64,000 nucleotides of DNA from Aureicoccus marinus (GCF_002954325.1 NZ_MQVX01000001.1:2983490-3047489), one strand, 5' to 3'. Counted from the stretch's first letter, positions 45,347 to 55,475 are shown. Program-made: numbers and translations. The notes: a model not told the origin generated them from the sequence alone.

Positions 45347-46074
45347 AACAACTACGATTAGTATTTGCGGCCTTTACCTTGATTTGGGCTGCCTCCTGTA
45401 ACTTTACCGAAGAGATTTATTTTGAGGACGACGGTTCCGGAAAACTATCCATCAGTTTTGACGGCTCAGCGCTTATGGCCATGGGCGGCGAAGAGATGGC
45501 CAAAGAAAAGGCAATTGATTCGACCATGTCGTTTAGAGATCTTTTAATCGAAAAGAAAGACAGTATAGCCCAGTTGCCGATTGAGGAACAAGAAAAATTG
45601 AAGAAGCTTGAGCCATTCAATCTGCATATGGTCATGAATCCAGAGACCAAGGAAATGAATTTCGACATGTACAGCGAGTTTAAAAACATCTCCGAAATGA
45701 ATGACGCCTTCAATACCTTTCAGTCGGCCGGCACATTGGATCAAAAGGAAGGCAACAACAGCCTACCGATGATGGGGAATTCAGCGACCAAGGTGGAGTA
45801 TACTTACAAAAAGAGAAAGTTCTCGCGTAGGGCCCGTATTTTGGATAAGGCGTTGCATCAGCAGGCCCTAGACAGTATGGCCAGTGCTGAGATGGTGTTG
45901 TCCAGCTCGAATTATACCCTGAAGTACCACTTCCCTAAGCGAGTCAAGTCGGCCAGTTTGGAAGGGGCTACCATTAGTGCTGATGGGAAGACCATGACCT
46001 ACACCGTTAACTTTTTAGAAGCGATAAAAGACCCGACCAAGCTCAATGTTGAGGTCGAGTTAGAGAGACGCTAA
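45343..46074 (+). CDS. Lipoprotein of unknown function
   Basis: Encodes 243 residues with lipobox AASC (Cys 19). The mature protein starts with a strand-rich segment (EEIYFEDDGSGKLSISFDG), continues with acidic and Met-rich helices, then a basic KKRKFSRRARILDKAL stretch and a final beta segment. The general plan resembles LppM-like periplasmic lipoproteins found in Bacteroidetes, but this is only tentative. It is translationally coupled to the Pmp3-like peptide and followed by lipB, which has its own promoter-like element. Confidence 0.7.
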   Translation: MKQLRLVFAAFTLIWAASCNFTEEIYFEDDGSGKLSISFDGSALMAMGGEEMAKEKAIDSTMSFRDLLIEKKDSIAQLPIEEQEKLKKLEPFNLHMVMNPETKEMNFDMYSEFKNISEMNDAFNTFQSAGTLDQKEGNNSLPMMGNSATKVEYTYKKRKFSRRARILDKALHQQALDSMASAEMVLSSSNYTLKYHFPKRVKSASLEGATISADGKTMTYTVNFLEAIKDPTKLNVEVELERR

Positions 46075-46079
46075 GTCCG

Positions 46080-46087
46080 TATCTTTG
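46080..46087 (+). promoter_or_regulatory. Candidate -7 element for lipB (possibly leaderless)
   Basis: TATCTTTG matches TANNTTTG exactly and ends only 4 bases before the lipB ATG at 46092. With the usual spacing, transcription would start at or next to the start codon, so the mRNA could be leaderless. A clear -33 element is absent. Confidence 0.45.
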
Positions 46088-46091
46088 CCTG

Positions 46092-46796
46092 ATGAAAAAC
46101 AGGCAAGTGCTTTTACGCGATCTGGGATTCCAGGATTTTAAAACAACCTGGGATTTACAGGAGCAGTTGTTGGCAGAAACCTTGAAGGTAAAGTCTGCTA
46201 ATCGCGACCGGGAAGTCCCTGAATCAACGCCTAACCACTTTCTTTGGGTAGAACACCCCCATGTGTATACTTTGGGCCGCAATGGCAATCCGGAAAATCT
46301 TTTGGTTTCGGAGGAGTTGTTGGCGCAAAGAGGTGCTCAATTCTACAAGATCAATCGGGGAGGTGATATCACTTACCACGGTCCTGGTCAGTTGGTGGGT
46401 TATCCTATTCTGGATTTAGACAACTTCTTTACGGATATCCATAAATACCTGCGTTTTCTGGAGGAAGTCATTATACTGACTTTAGCCGAATATGGTATTG
46501 AAGGGGATCGCTCTCCTGGAGAAACCGGGGTGTGGTTGGATGTTGGGACCTCCCAAGCCCGTAAAATTTGCGCTATGGGAATCCGCGCCAGTCGCTGGGT
46601 GACCATGCATGGTTTCGCCCTCAATGTCAATGCGGATCTCTCTTATTTTGATTTGATGATTCCCTGTGGAATCCAAGACAAGGGGGTCACCTCCATCGCC
46701 AAAGAGTTGGGTAGAGAAATCCCACTCGAAGAGGTGAAAATAAAAATCCAAAAGCACTTCGAACTACTCTTTGAAGCTGAGCTTCAAACCTCCTAA
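46092..46796 (+). CDS. lipB: Octanoyl-[ACP]:protein N-octanoyltransferase
   Basis: Encodes 234 residues. LipB signatures are present: YTLGRNGNPENLL, NRGGDITYHGPGQLVGYPI with the conserved Gly-Gly-Asp, KICAMGIRASRWVTMHGFAL near 155 and IPCGIQDKGVTS, which contains the catalytic Cys region of the family. It moves octanoyl from acyl carrier protein to lipoyl domains, the first step of lipoate synthesis. The stop codon overlaps that of the convergent gene on the other strand. Confidence 0.96.
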   Translation: MKNRQVLLRDLGFQDFKTTWDLQEQLLAETLKVKSANRDREVPESTPNHFLWVEHPHVYTLGRNGNPENLLVSEELLAQRGAQFYKINRGGDITYHGPGQLVGYPILDLDNFFTDIHKYLRFLEEVIILTLAEYGIEGDRSPGETGVWLDVGTSQARKICAMGIRASRWVTMHGFALNVNADLSYFDLMIPCGIQDKGVTSIAKELGREIPLEEVKIKIQKHFELLFEAELQTS

Positions 46797-49263
46797 TTGA
46801 GTTGGTAAACGGTTAGGGCATTGGCTGCATCCCGAGTAACCATTTCTAGTTTCCGGTCTCCGTTCATATCGAGTAAGTCCACCGCAGAATTCCCTGTCAC
46901 CGGGAAGCCTCCAAAGAGTTCAGCATTGCTGTCAAAAAGAAAGACCTTGCTGTTTTGGATATCGGTCACCGAGATATACAAGACATCTCCAAGGTAGAAA
47001 ATGGTCGGTGAGGTATACACGCCGTTATTCAAACGTACTTTCTTGCCCTTTATATTCAGGGTGTTCTGATCCAAAAGTGCGAGGGTCTTGCTCGTGGTGT
47101 AGAACCCGTGGTCAGGGCCTTGCTGAAAACTCGTCGTTGTCACCCGACCATTGGCATCCACCTGATGGAGTACCCCTTTTTTATCGGTCACCGAGATTTT
47201 GTCCTTGTATAAGAAAGCGGGGTTATTCGAAAAATCTATTTTACCAGAAAGTGGAAGACGGTCTCTACCGTCACGGTGTTGAATTTTTAAGCTGCCATCA
47301 GCCAATTGGAAGACCAGGAAGTCCTTTTTCGCTATTCTGAAATGCTGAGGCGGGAATAAAACATCCGCTTGCGTCTCGGTGTACTTAAATCCATTGACCA
47401 CCTGCCCTTTGCGGTTATACATAAATGCCTTTTTACCTTGTGTTACTACAAAGCGGTAGTCTCTGGACTGATCGTAGTCAAACACGGCCAGACCATTGAG
47501 GTTGCCACCAGAATAGGATTTTTCGAAACTGCTCACCGGGCGTCCGTTGCGATCATAGACCAGGAATTGATCTTCTGTGCAGAAAGCCAATTGCAGTTTT
47601 CCGTTTTTAAACAGGTCGACTTGGCTGATCTTTCCTTGGATTTGACTTTTGAGTTTGCGTTTCCACAAGACCTTTCCGTCGGTCGATATCAAATACAAGT
47701 TGTTGCGCTTGTCCTGAACAATAATTTCCCATTGTTGGGTGTAGTGATTCCTGACGTATTGGGGCTGGGTGGCTACGTCGTCATCTAGCAGAACACTAAA
47801 AATTGGATTGACTTCTGCATTGGATCGCACTTCTCCCTTGCGCACCACACGGGCCGTGGTATGGAAAAAGTCATCCTCTGCGATCAATTGGAAAGCAAAA
47901 CCGTAGTCCTGGTAATTTGCCTTCTTGACTTCTCGGAAAAGTTCAGGAGCAAAATGATCGGACAGGGCCGATTCAATTCCCCGTGAATTCGCGATATAGA
48001 GAATACTGGATTCTTCTGCCATGTTTTGCATGACGCTTTGGTAAAGTGCCGTTTGCTGGAAATGATCGTCTTCCTTCCAAGAGCGAATAACGGCTTGTAC
48101 GGGTTTGATGCTGTTTCCAAAGACGATGCTGTTGTCCAATTGAGCGCAATACTTGGGTTCAAAACGGTCGAGAAGTGGTGCAAGCCCTTTGGTCAGGAAC
48201 TCTGTTTCTGTGATTTCTAAAATATCAAGGTTTTGGTAGCGGGTACTTCCTTTGCTGTTGATCTGGAAGTAGGTCATGATGTCGTTTGGTGACAGAGAAT
48301 GCAACACCATAGCTTCTCCTTCATTTAAATTTAAAAAGCCTACTTCTTCAATAGTGTTCAACAAGGTGTCTTGGTTGATCTCTTGCAGATCGAGGTAGCG
48401 TTTTTGGTTTTGAGCAAAAAGCTGGTAGTCGTTGAATCCGAAGTTCAATAGGCTTTGGGTGGTTGTCGGTGCCAAGCGCTCAGGCGATCCGTCAGCGGAG
48501 GCGTGTTCAGAAAGAGGCTCATGAACTGCAGGGTGGAGTCATTGACCATAGTAACACCATTGAATTCTATCCCGCTATTATTAAGGTCTACATCCAAAGA
48601 AATCCACTCGGCGAACTTTCTGACCTCGGGAATACGTGCAGCATCAACCTGCTCCTTGAGCATGCCAGCGCTTCTTTTTAGGTGGATGAAGAGTGTGCCT
48701 GATTTTTTGGTGTCAGCCACATTGTAAAGCTTGGCGAGCTCTGGCTCAACTATGCTGGGCTGAGATTCCAAGATAGCATTCTCTAAAAGCACCTGAGATG
48801 AGCTGATCAGAATCTCATTTTCTTTTAAGAGGCTAAAAAGGATGTGGTCGTCGAATTGGTATTTTTTGATGACCGTTTGTTCGTAGGTCAGGGTCTCTAC
48901 CGTTGTTTCATTGATTTTGTTGGTGTCAAAGATGTCAGGGCGATAGGGAGTAAGCAGAAGAAAGTCAAAGTCATTGCGGCCCAATTCATAGAAGGCGAGT
49001 AAAGCCCCAGCGTCGGGTTTGAGATAGTTGAGTCCGCCCAATTTGTCTTCGACCTTGTCGTAGAGGTTAAGGCTTTCGGACTTTTGGAGCACGGAGTTGT
49101 CTTCCAGTGCTTCGCGAAAACGTTCCAAGTGATTGATCTTCAGTATGACCGCAGGGTTTTGCGGAAATTTACTGAGTTGGGAGGTGCTGTCGGTCAGGTC
49201 CTTTTTGCAGGATCCTAAAAGTAGAGTAAGGCAGGCAAGAACGCCCCAAAAGATTCTTCTCAT
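46793..49263 (-). pseudogene. Large lipoprotein gene split by an apparent frameshift
   Basis: Two overlapping frames form one protein of about 823 residues. The first (49263-48445) starts MRRIFWGVLACLTLLLGSC (lipobox, Cys 19) and resembles DUF3352-type proteins. The second (to 46793) lacks a credible start (TTG at 48475) and shows beta-propeller-like repeats with YDRNGRPVSSF, YNRKGQVVNGF and FDSNAELFGGF. The switch is at the AGCGCTTGGC segment: one extra T (48474-48475) gives TDRLSA-LAPTTTQSLLNF without a break. Genes of this combined type next to rnhB are common in flavobacteria. Function unknown; envelope location. The break may be a sequencing error. Confidence 0.7.
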
Positions 49264-49322
49264 TCCGGGAGTTTAGACAAATGTAGACAGATTCACTTAA
49301 AACCGGTCTTCCTTCTGAAGTT

Positions 49323-49910
49323 TTATGTGGAGAGGGAAGTCAAGAGTTTGAAGGACTTTCGATGATGAGGGCTCTTGTCGTGCAAGGCAATAGCCTTTCG
49401 GTGCTCTTGTGTTGGGTAGCCTTTGTTTTTGGCCCAATTGTATTGAGGGAATTCCGCGTGAATTTTTTGCATGTATTCGTCCCGATGTGTCTTGGCCAGA
49501 ACCGAAGCGGCCGCTATACTGAGGTACTTTTGGTCTCCTTTTATTACACATTCGTGAACCAGAAAAGGATAAGGCTTAAATCGATTTCCATCGATGAGAA
49601 GGATTTCTGGTTTGTGCTTCAGGGCATCCACACAACGATGCATTCCTTCAAAAGTGGCTTGCAGAATATTGATCTCATCAATACGCTCTTCAGGGATGTG
49701 TTGGACGGACCAGGCTAAGGCATGTTCCTCGATATAAGCCCTAAATCGGGTCTTTTGTTCCTCGCTGAGTTGCTTGGAGTCGTTCAGTCCTTCCAGTTCA
49801 AAGTCTGGTGGCAAGATGACCGCAGCAGCGGTCACCGGCCCGGCAAGGCATCCTCGCCCAGCTTCATCGATGCCGGCAACCAAATTGGGGAAGTTGTAGC
49901 GTTTTAGCAC
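49323..49910 (-). CDS. rnhB: Ribonuclease HII
   Basis: Encodes 195 residues. The catalytic acidic residues are visible in GIDEAGRGCLAGPV (DEAGRG motif, residues 15-20) and in LLIDGNRF near residue 104, plus the later SIAAASVLAKTHRD segment. It removes ribonucleotides from RNA-DNA hybrids and single ribonucleotides from DNA. A near-consensus -7 element TACCTTTA lies at 49916-49923 (minus strand), only 6 bases before the start, so the mRNA may be leaderless or nearly so. Confidence 0.96.
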   Translation of the reverse strand: MLKRYNFPNLVAGIDEAGRGCLAGPVTAAAVILPPDFELEGLNDSKQLSEEQKTRFRAYIEEHALAWSVQHIPEERIDEINILQATFEGMHRCVDALKHKPEILLIDGNRFKPYPFLVHECVIKGDQKYLSIAAASVLAKTHRDEYMQKIHAEFPQYNWAKNKGYPTQEHRKAIALHDKSPHHRKSFKLLTSLST

Positions 49911-50129
49911 AAGATTAAAGGTATCAAGAATGTAGGGGCTTTCCGCCAGTATAAGACCAAAGAAATATGTTAAATAAATGAGTTGTTGGCAATATTGAAA
50001 ATTAATCGTTAATAAATATTTAATTCATCGGAGATTTTTAACATTACAACGGTTACAGCCAAAGTATTTTTTGGTTTTTTAAGCATTAATTAGGATTTTA
50101 GCAGTTGACTAATTCAAAAATTTTATTAA
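49911..50129. promoter_or_regulatory. Upstream region of the SusC/SusD operon
   Basis: An AT-rich gap of 219 bases separating rnhB (minus) and the SusC gene (plus). A TATTTTTTGG stretch at 50065-50074 is close to, but not spaced exactly as, TANNTTTG; it could be the -7 region of the SusC promoter and would leave a leader of about 50 bases. No regulator gene is adjacent. Confidence 0.3.
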
Positions 50130-53100
50130 ATGAAATCAAAGCTTACGAGGATACTTACACCGTTATTGGTGTTATGTGTCTCCTTTGCCTTTGGGCAAAA
50201 GACGATCACAGGTAATGTGAAGGGTCAGGATGGCCTTCCTCTGCCTGGAGTTTCCGTAGTAGAAGTCGGAACTTCGAACGGAACTCAAACTGACTTTGAT
50301 GGGAACTACTCCATCAGAGTTGCAGACGGAAGTCAACTGCGATTTACTTATGTGGGTCAAAAAACAGTTACTCGTTCCGTAGGTTCTGCTACTGTAATTA
50401 ATGTAACAATGGAAGATGACGCTACTCGGCTTTCTGAAGTTGTTGTAGTGGGTTATGGTGTCGGACAGGACAAGACAAAGGTCGCATCCGCTGTTACTAC
50501 CGTGACGTCTGAGACCATCGAAGCTCGTCCTAACGCGAGTTTCGTACAGACCCTGCAGTCTCAAGCTCCTGGTCTGAACATTTCGACTGGTTCTGGACAA
50601 CCTGGTGCGAACAGTACAATCCTTCTTCGTGGTGTAACTTCTTTAAGTGGTAATATTGAGCCGCTTTTCATCTTGGACGGTGTTCCTGTCGATGAAGACA
50701 ACTTTAGAAGTATCAACCCGAACGACATCGCACAGATCGATGTATTGAAGGATGGATCTGCTTCTGCACTGTACGGTAACCGTGGTGCTGCTGGGGTAAT
50801 TGTTATTACCACTAAAAAAGGTCGCTTCAACTCTAACCTGGAGATCACTTACCGTGGTCAGTCTGGTTTTACTTCTCCTCAGGATCCTAACTTCGACATC
50901 ATGTCGACTTCAGAGATCATCGCTCTTGAGCGTTTGAGTGGAAGCACAAACTTCGACACCATGGCTGCTGATCCAGCGCGTTCTTTCTTGGTAAGCGAAA
51001 ACACAAATACAAACTGGGCTGACATTATTACCAGAACTGGTAGTACTCAGTTGCACGAATTGTCTTTGACTTCTGGTAGTGCGAACGCTTCGAACTTTAC
51101 CTCTCTTTCTTATTTCGAGCAAGAAGGTATTACTCGTCGTTCAAACCTTCAGCGTTTTACGTTCAGAACGAACTTCAACGGAAAGTCTGAGAATGGAAAG
51201 TTCAACTACGTAACGAACTTGACAGCTAACTTCTCTAAGAGTAACTTCATCCAGAACGAAGGTCAAGGATTCTTGGCTAACCCGTTCTTGGTTGCTTACT
51301 TGGCGAAGCCTTACTTACGCTCTAGAAACGAGCAAGGTGAGTTGGACATCGTAGGTCTTAACCGTGATGGATTCGACGTAACTCCTTACGTTTCTTTGAA
51401 CAACACTTTCTTGAACACCTCTACCGATGAGGAATTGAAGTTGATCGGTTCCGCTTCTGCGAACTACGAGATTCTTCCTAATGTTACTATCGGTGGTCTT
51501 ATCGGTATGGATTATACGCAGATCAACGACTTGAACATTACAAGTCCTTTGAGTATCTACGGTCAGAATGCTCCTAGCCCGGATTCAGAATTGAAAGGTT
51601 CTCAGTTCGAGCAGCAGCGTAGAGATTTCCAGTTTACTTCTAACGCCTCTGTTACTTACGAAAACGTATTTAATGACAAGCACTCTGTTGAAGTTTCTGG
51701 ATTTGTTGAATTCAACCAAAACATCTTTGACGCCTTCAGCTTTACAGGTTTCGGTATCGATCCAAGACTTGAAGGATACAACTTCGCTCCCGGTGATTTG
51801 AGAGAATTCCCAGATGTTGATCCTGGAGACGAGAGCTTGACTAACCTTCAGTTGTACTATGCTCCAACGGTTGGATCTTCAAGAACTGAGGTAACCTTGT
51901 TCTCTTACTTTGGATTGGCCAAGTACGATTACGATAACAAATACGGACTAGACTTGTCTATCCGTCGTGACGCTTCTTCTCGTTTCAACCGTTCGAACAA
52001 GTGGGGTACCTTCTGGTCTGCTGCTGCTCGTTGGAACATCAGTAACGAAGACTTCTTAGCAAACTCTACTGTTGTTGACAACTTAAAGCTACGTGCTAGT
52101 TACGGTACTGCTGGTAACGACCGAATCACTGGTGGTCGTTTTGGAGGTACTAACTTGACCTTTAACCTTTATGGTGTCGGCGGTGGATACAACGCTTCTC
52201 AGGGTATCTTCGCTACAGGTCTTGCTAACCCAGACTTGAAGTGGGAAACTACTGAGCAGTACAACGTGGGACTTGACTTTGGATTCTTCCAGAGACTAAG
52301 CGGATCTATCGATGTGTACCGTAAAAACACGGATGACCTTTTCTTCGCAACTCCTAACACCTTGATCTCTACTTTCGGTAGCTTGAGCAAGAACATTGGA
52401 TCGCTGAGAAACGAAGGGGTTGAATTGGCTTTGAACTACAAAGTGGTTAACAACGAAAACCTTCAGATTGAACTTCGTGGTAACGCGGCGATCAACAAGA
52501 ACGAGATCACTGACCTATTGGAAGGTGAGCGTATCGAGCAAGGTCGTATCGCTCTTGAAGAAGGACGTCCATTCAACAGCTTCTACGCTGTACGTTGGGC
52601 TGGTGTGAATCCTGCAAACGGATTGCCAATCTACTTGGACGCTGACGGAAACCCAACATCGGAGTACAACCCAGATGACCGTGTATTCGTTGACAAGTCT
52701 ACTATTCCAGAATTGACTGGTGGTTTCGGTACTTACATCAACTACAAAGGTCTTTCTTTGGATGCATTCTTCTCTTTTGTTGGAGACGTATTCCGTTACA
52801 ACAACGCCTTTGGTGTAGCAGAAGACCCATCTTTGATTGGATTGGCTAACATGTCTACTACAATGAACAACATCTGGACTACTCCAGGTCAAGTAACTGA
52901 CGTTCCTGGACTTGCTGCTGGTAGTACTAGAAACTTGTTGACTGACCGTTACCTAGAGAATGCTTCTTACCTACGTTTGAGAAACATTACTTTGGCTTAT
53001 AGCTTGCAGCCAGACGTATTGGAAAAACTTCCAATCAAGCGTGCAAGAGTTTATCTACAGGGTGAGAACTTGATTACTTGGAGTGCTTGGAGAGGATTCG

Positions 53101-53189
53101 ACCCTGAAGCTGATGCTCTGCGAGTTCAAGACTTCTTTAACTTCCCAACACCACGTATCCTAACTCTTGGTGTAGACATAACTTTATAA
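50130..53189 (+). CDS. SusC/RagA-type TonB-linked outer membrane receptor
   Basis: Encodes 1,019 residues: signal peptide ending near AFGQ, CarboxypepD_reg domain (about 24-98), a TonB-box-like VVVVGYG followed by the plug (about 110-225, with LFILDGVPVDEDNF and KKGRF at its end), and a large barrel ending in a typical terminal strand (RILTLGVDITL). With SusD it forms a pedal-bin importer for glycans or peptides. Codon use differs from the neighbours: CGT, GGT, GCT, AAC and TTC dominate, as expected for a very abundant protein. The SusD gene follows after 11 bases. Confidence 0.96.
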   Translation: MKSKLTRILTPLLVLCVSFAFGQKTITGNVKGQDGLPLPGVSVVEVGTSNGTQTDFDGNYSIRVADGSQLRFTYVGQKTVTRSVGSATVINVTMEDDATRLSEVVVVGYGVGQDKTKVASAVTTVTSETIEARPNASFVQTLQSQAPGLNISTGSGQPGANSTILLRGVTSLSGNIEPLFILDGVPVDEDNFRSINPNDIAQIDVLKDGSASALYGNRGAAGVIVITTKKGRFNSNLEITYRGQSGFTSPQDPNFDIMSTSEIIALERLSGSTNFDTMAADPARSFLVSENTNTNWADIITRTGSTQLHELSLTSGSANASNFTSLSYFEQEGITRRSNLQRFTFRTNFNGKSENGKFNYVTNLTANFSKSNFIQNEGQGFLANPFLVAYLAKPYLRSRNEQGELDIVGLNRDGFDVTPYVSLNNTFLNTSTDEELKLIGSASANYEILPNVTIGGLIGMDYTQINDLNITSPLSIYGQNAPSPDSELKGSQFEQQRRDFQFTSNASVTYENVFNDKHSVEVSGFVEFNQNIFDAFSFTGFGIDPRLEGYNFAPGDLREFPDVDPGDESLTNLQLYYAPTVGSSRTEVTLFSYFGLAKYDYDNKYGLDLSIRRDASSRFNRSNKWGTFWSAAARWNISNEDFLANSTVVDNLKLRASYGTAGNDRITGGRFGGTNLTFNLYGVGGGYNASQGIFATGLANPDLKWETTEQYNVGLDFGFFQRLSGSIDVYRKNTDDLFFATPNTLISTFGSLSKNIGSLRNEGVELALNYKVVNNENLQIELRGNAAINKNEITDLLEGERIEQGRIALEEGRPFNSFYAVRWAGVNPANGLPIYLDADGNPTSEYNPDDRVFVDKSTIPELTGGFGTYINYKGLSLDAFFSFVGDVFRYNNAFGVAEDPSLIGLANMSTTMNNIWTTPGQVTDVPGLAAGSTRNLLTDRYLENASYLRLRNITLAYSLQPDVLEKLPIKRARVYLQGENLITWSAWRGFDPEADALRVQDFFNFPTPRILTLGVDITL

Positions 53190-53200
53190 TAAAAATTGAA

Positions 53201-54607
53201 ATGAAAAGATTTTTAGTTAAATCAGGTTTTTTAATCGGGCTGCTCTTTTTGGTAGCATCCTGTGAAGAACAATTGGAGATCGATCCGATTGGTTCTCTTG
53301 GAGACAATAACACTTTTCTGTCCGTAAATGACCTTCAACAAGGTTTGAATGCGGCTTATACTGGTGTTGATCAATCCGATGATATTGTTTTTGATATCAT
53401 TACTGATGAAGTGAAAATTGGTGCTGACAACGGTGGGCAACGATTCAACTTCTACAACTTCAACTTGAACTCTCAGAGTGGTGAGGCAACAAGCCACTGG
53501 ACTGGTAACTACTTTGTTATCAATGCGGTTAACCGTACTTTGGATGGAGCTTCTCGTATTGAGGTAGACGCTGCTGATCAGGCTGCTTACGACAACATCC
53601 TTGGACAGTTGTATGGTTTGCGTGCTTTCGCTCACTTTAACTTGTTGAAGTGGTTTGCTACTGACTACACCGATGGTAGTTCTTTGGCTGTTCCTTATGT
53701 TGACTTTATCGTAACTATCGAGGAGCTGCCTAGAAATACTGTTTCTGAAGTAGTCGCTGGTATCAACGCCGATTTGGCTCAGGCTGAAAGCTTGCTAGGA
53801 TCGAACAACAACGAACTGGTTAACCCAGATATGTTAACGGCTATCCGCGCTCGTATGGCCCTTTACCTAGAGGATTTCGCAGCTGCTGAAGGTTTCGCTC
53901 AGGATTTGATCGATACGTATCCTTTGGCTAACACGGCTCAATACCAAGCCATGTACGGTGATGCAGATAACACTGAGGTTATCTTCAAGGCTCGTCGTGT
54001 TGCTGGTGATGCTCCTATCGGTGGTATCTGGGTATTTACAGGAAGTGGAAATCCATTTCTTGAAATGTCTAACAGCTTGTACGATGTACTGTTGGCCAAC
54101 GCGGCTATCGACGTTCGTTTTGGAGTTAACTTCTGGGCTGCTGCTTCAGATCCAGACAACAACTCTCACTTGGTAGGTAAGTACCTTGGACCTGCGTTCA
54201 TCAACGACCACAAAATGTTCCGTGTGTCTGAGATGTACTTGATCAAAGCAGAAGCGCAAGCACGTACAGGAGATCTTCCTGGTGCTGCTGATACCTTGAA
54301 GGAGTTGCGTGATGCTCGTCTTTTCGACGGATTCACCAGTGCTCTTGAAAGCTTTGCAAATGTAAACGATGCCTTGACCACGATTTTGGCTGAGAGAAGA
54401 GTAGAGTTGGCCTTCGAAGGACACCGCTATTTGGATATTCGTCGTTTGCGTGACGTATTGAATATCGGTATCTCTAGAGCCGCAATTGACTGCCCAACAG
54501 GTCAGTGTACATTGCCTCCAGACGATTTCCGTTTCAACCTACCAATTCCTTTGGCTGAGTTGAATGCTAACAGTAACATGGTTCAGAACCCTGGTTACGG
54601 TTCATAA
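53201..54607 (+). CDS. SusD/RagB family outer-membrane lipoprotein
   Basis: Encodes 468 residues with lipobox VASC (Cys 21). SusD signatures: SVNDLQQGLNAAYTGVD near the N-terminus, a TPR-like helical core, FRVSEMYLIKAEAQARTGD and AERRVELAFEGHRYLDIRR toward the C-terminus. It forms the substrate-capturing lid of the SusC channel. Codon use is as biased as in the SusC gene. No carbohydrate-active enzymes are encoded nearby, so the substrate could be a peptide or general nutrient as well as a glycan. Confidence 0.95.
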   Translation: MKRFLVKSGFLIGLLFLVASCEEQLEIDPIGSLGDNNTFLSVNDLQQGLNAAYTGVDQSDDIVFDIITDEVKIGADNGGQRFNFYNFNLNSQSGEATSHWTGNYFVINAVNRTLDGASRIEVDAADQAAYDNILGQLYGLRAFAHFNLLKWFATDYTDGSSLAVPYVDFIVTIEELPRNTVSEVVAGINADLAQAESLLGSNNNELVNPDMLTAIRARMALYLEDFAAAEGFAQDLIDTYPLANTAQYQAMYGDADNTEVIFKARRVAGDAPIGGIWVFTGSGNPFLEMSNSLYDVLLANAAIDVRFGVNFWAAASDPDNNSHLVGKYLGPAFINDHKMFRVSEMYLIKAEAQARTGDLPGAADTLKELRDARLFDGFTSALESFANVNDALTTILAERRVELAFEGHRYLDIRRLRDVLNIGISRAAIDCPTGQCTLPPDDFRFNLPIPLAELNANSNMVQNPGYGS

Positions 54608-54626
54608 ATTAAATACAGACAAAATC

Positions 54627-55475
54627 ATGAAAAAAATATTTTTCTTTCTTATAGGTTTGACTGTGGTGCTGTCTTCATGTGAGCGTACTGAAGGTCCTAT
54701 CTATGATATTAACAATGGAGTTGCTATCGCAGCTTTCAACAGACCAGTACAGACGTTTCCTGTAGATGATTCTGGGAACTCTTTCACGGAAGTAGTGGTA
54801 GGTGTACCAACAGTTTCTGACGTTGATCGTAACATCACGATCAGTATCGATCCTGCATCTACAGCTGATCCTTCTGAGTATACTATTGATCCTGCTTCTT
54901 TGGTAATTCCTGCTGGAGAGTTCGTAGGTCGTATCCGTGTAACAGGTAACTTTAATAACATTCCTGAAACAGGTCAAACAAATGCGATCATCAACCTAGA
55001 AAGTGTTGATGGAGCTGAGTTGGATCCAGGAGCTACAGCTACCTTGTCTCACCGCGTAAATTTCTTCCGTTTCTGCCCATTCGGTGATGGAAGCAACTTC
55101 TTGGGAACTTACGAGTTGAGTACTGTTACTACTGGTATCTTTGGAGTTGAAACTTTTATTGCAGGTAATGTAACGATCACAGAAGGGGCTACGGTTGCTG
55201 ACCGTCAGTTTACTTCAGGTTTGTATGCTGCTTTCGGAGGATTCGGTCCTTACGTGTGGAACTTTAGCTTGATTTGTGGTGAAGTTGTTGTGCCTGGTTC
55301 AGTGAACACCGGTGTTGGTTGTGGTGGTAGTATTGTTGTTGGCCCTGGTGCTACCAATGCTACTTACGACTCAAACGACGACTCTGAGTTCTTTATCAAC
55401 TTCACTGATGATGTTGATGGAGGCGGAGGCTGTGGAGGTCCTGTTCAAGTTCAAATTCGTTTGACTCGAGTATAA
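54627..55475 (+). CDS. Surface lipoprotein with Calx-beta-like region, third gene of the SusCD operon
   Basis: Encodes about 283 residues; the start at 54627 gives lipobox LSSC (Cys 18), whereas an upstream frame from 54564 only overlaps the SusD gene. Residues about 50-150 resemble a Calx-beta/DUF1735-like sandwich (DIDP... PAGEFVGRIRVTGNFN pattern), and the C-terminus is Gly/Asp/Cys-rich (GVGCGGSIVVGPG, DDVDGGGGCGGP). Position right after SusD suggests a surface substrate-binding lipoprotein in the role of SusE/F. It is followed by a strong terminator. Confidence 0.75.
   Translation: MKKIFFFLIGLTVVLSSCERTEGPIYDINNGVAIAAFNRPVQTFPVDDSGNSFTEVVVGVPTVSDVDRNITISIDPASTADPSEYTIDPASLVIPAGEFVGRIRVTGNFNNIPETGQTNAIINLESVDGAELDPGATATLSHRVNFFRFCPFGDGSNFLGTYELSTVTTGIFGVETFIAGNVTITEGATVADRQFTSGLYAAFGGFGPYVWNFSLICGEVVVPGSVNTGVGCGGSIVVGPGATNATYDSNDDSEFFINFTDDVDGGGGCGGPVQVQIRLTRV

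Noticed and set aside
48473..48475. TTG as start codon of a separate propeller protein
   Set aside because: No ribosome-binding site or signal peptide; a one-base change joins it to the upstream lipoprotein frame.
50130..55475. Polysaccharide utilisation locus
   Set aside because: SusC and SusD are present, but no glycan-degrading enzyme or dedicated regulator is encoded nearby.
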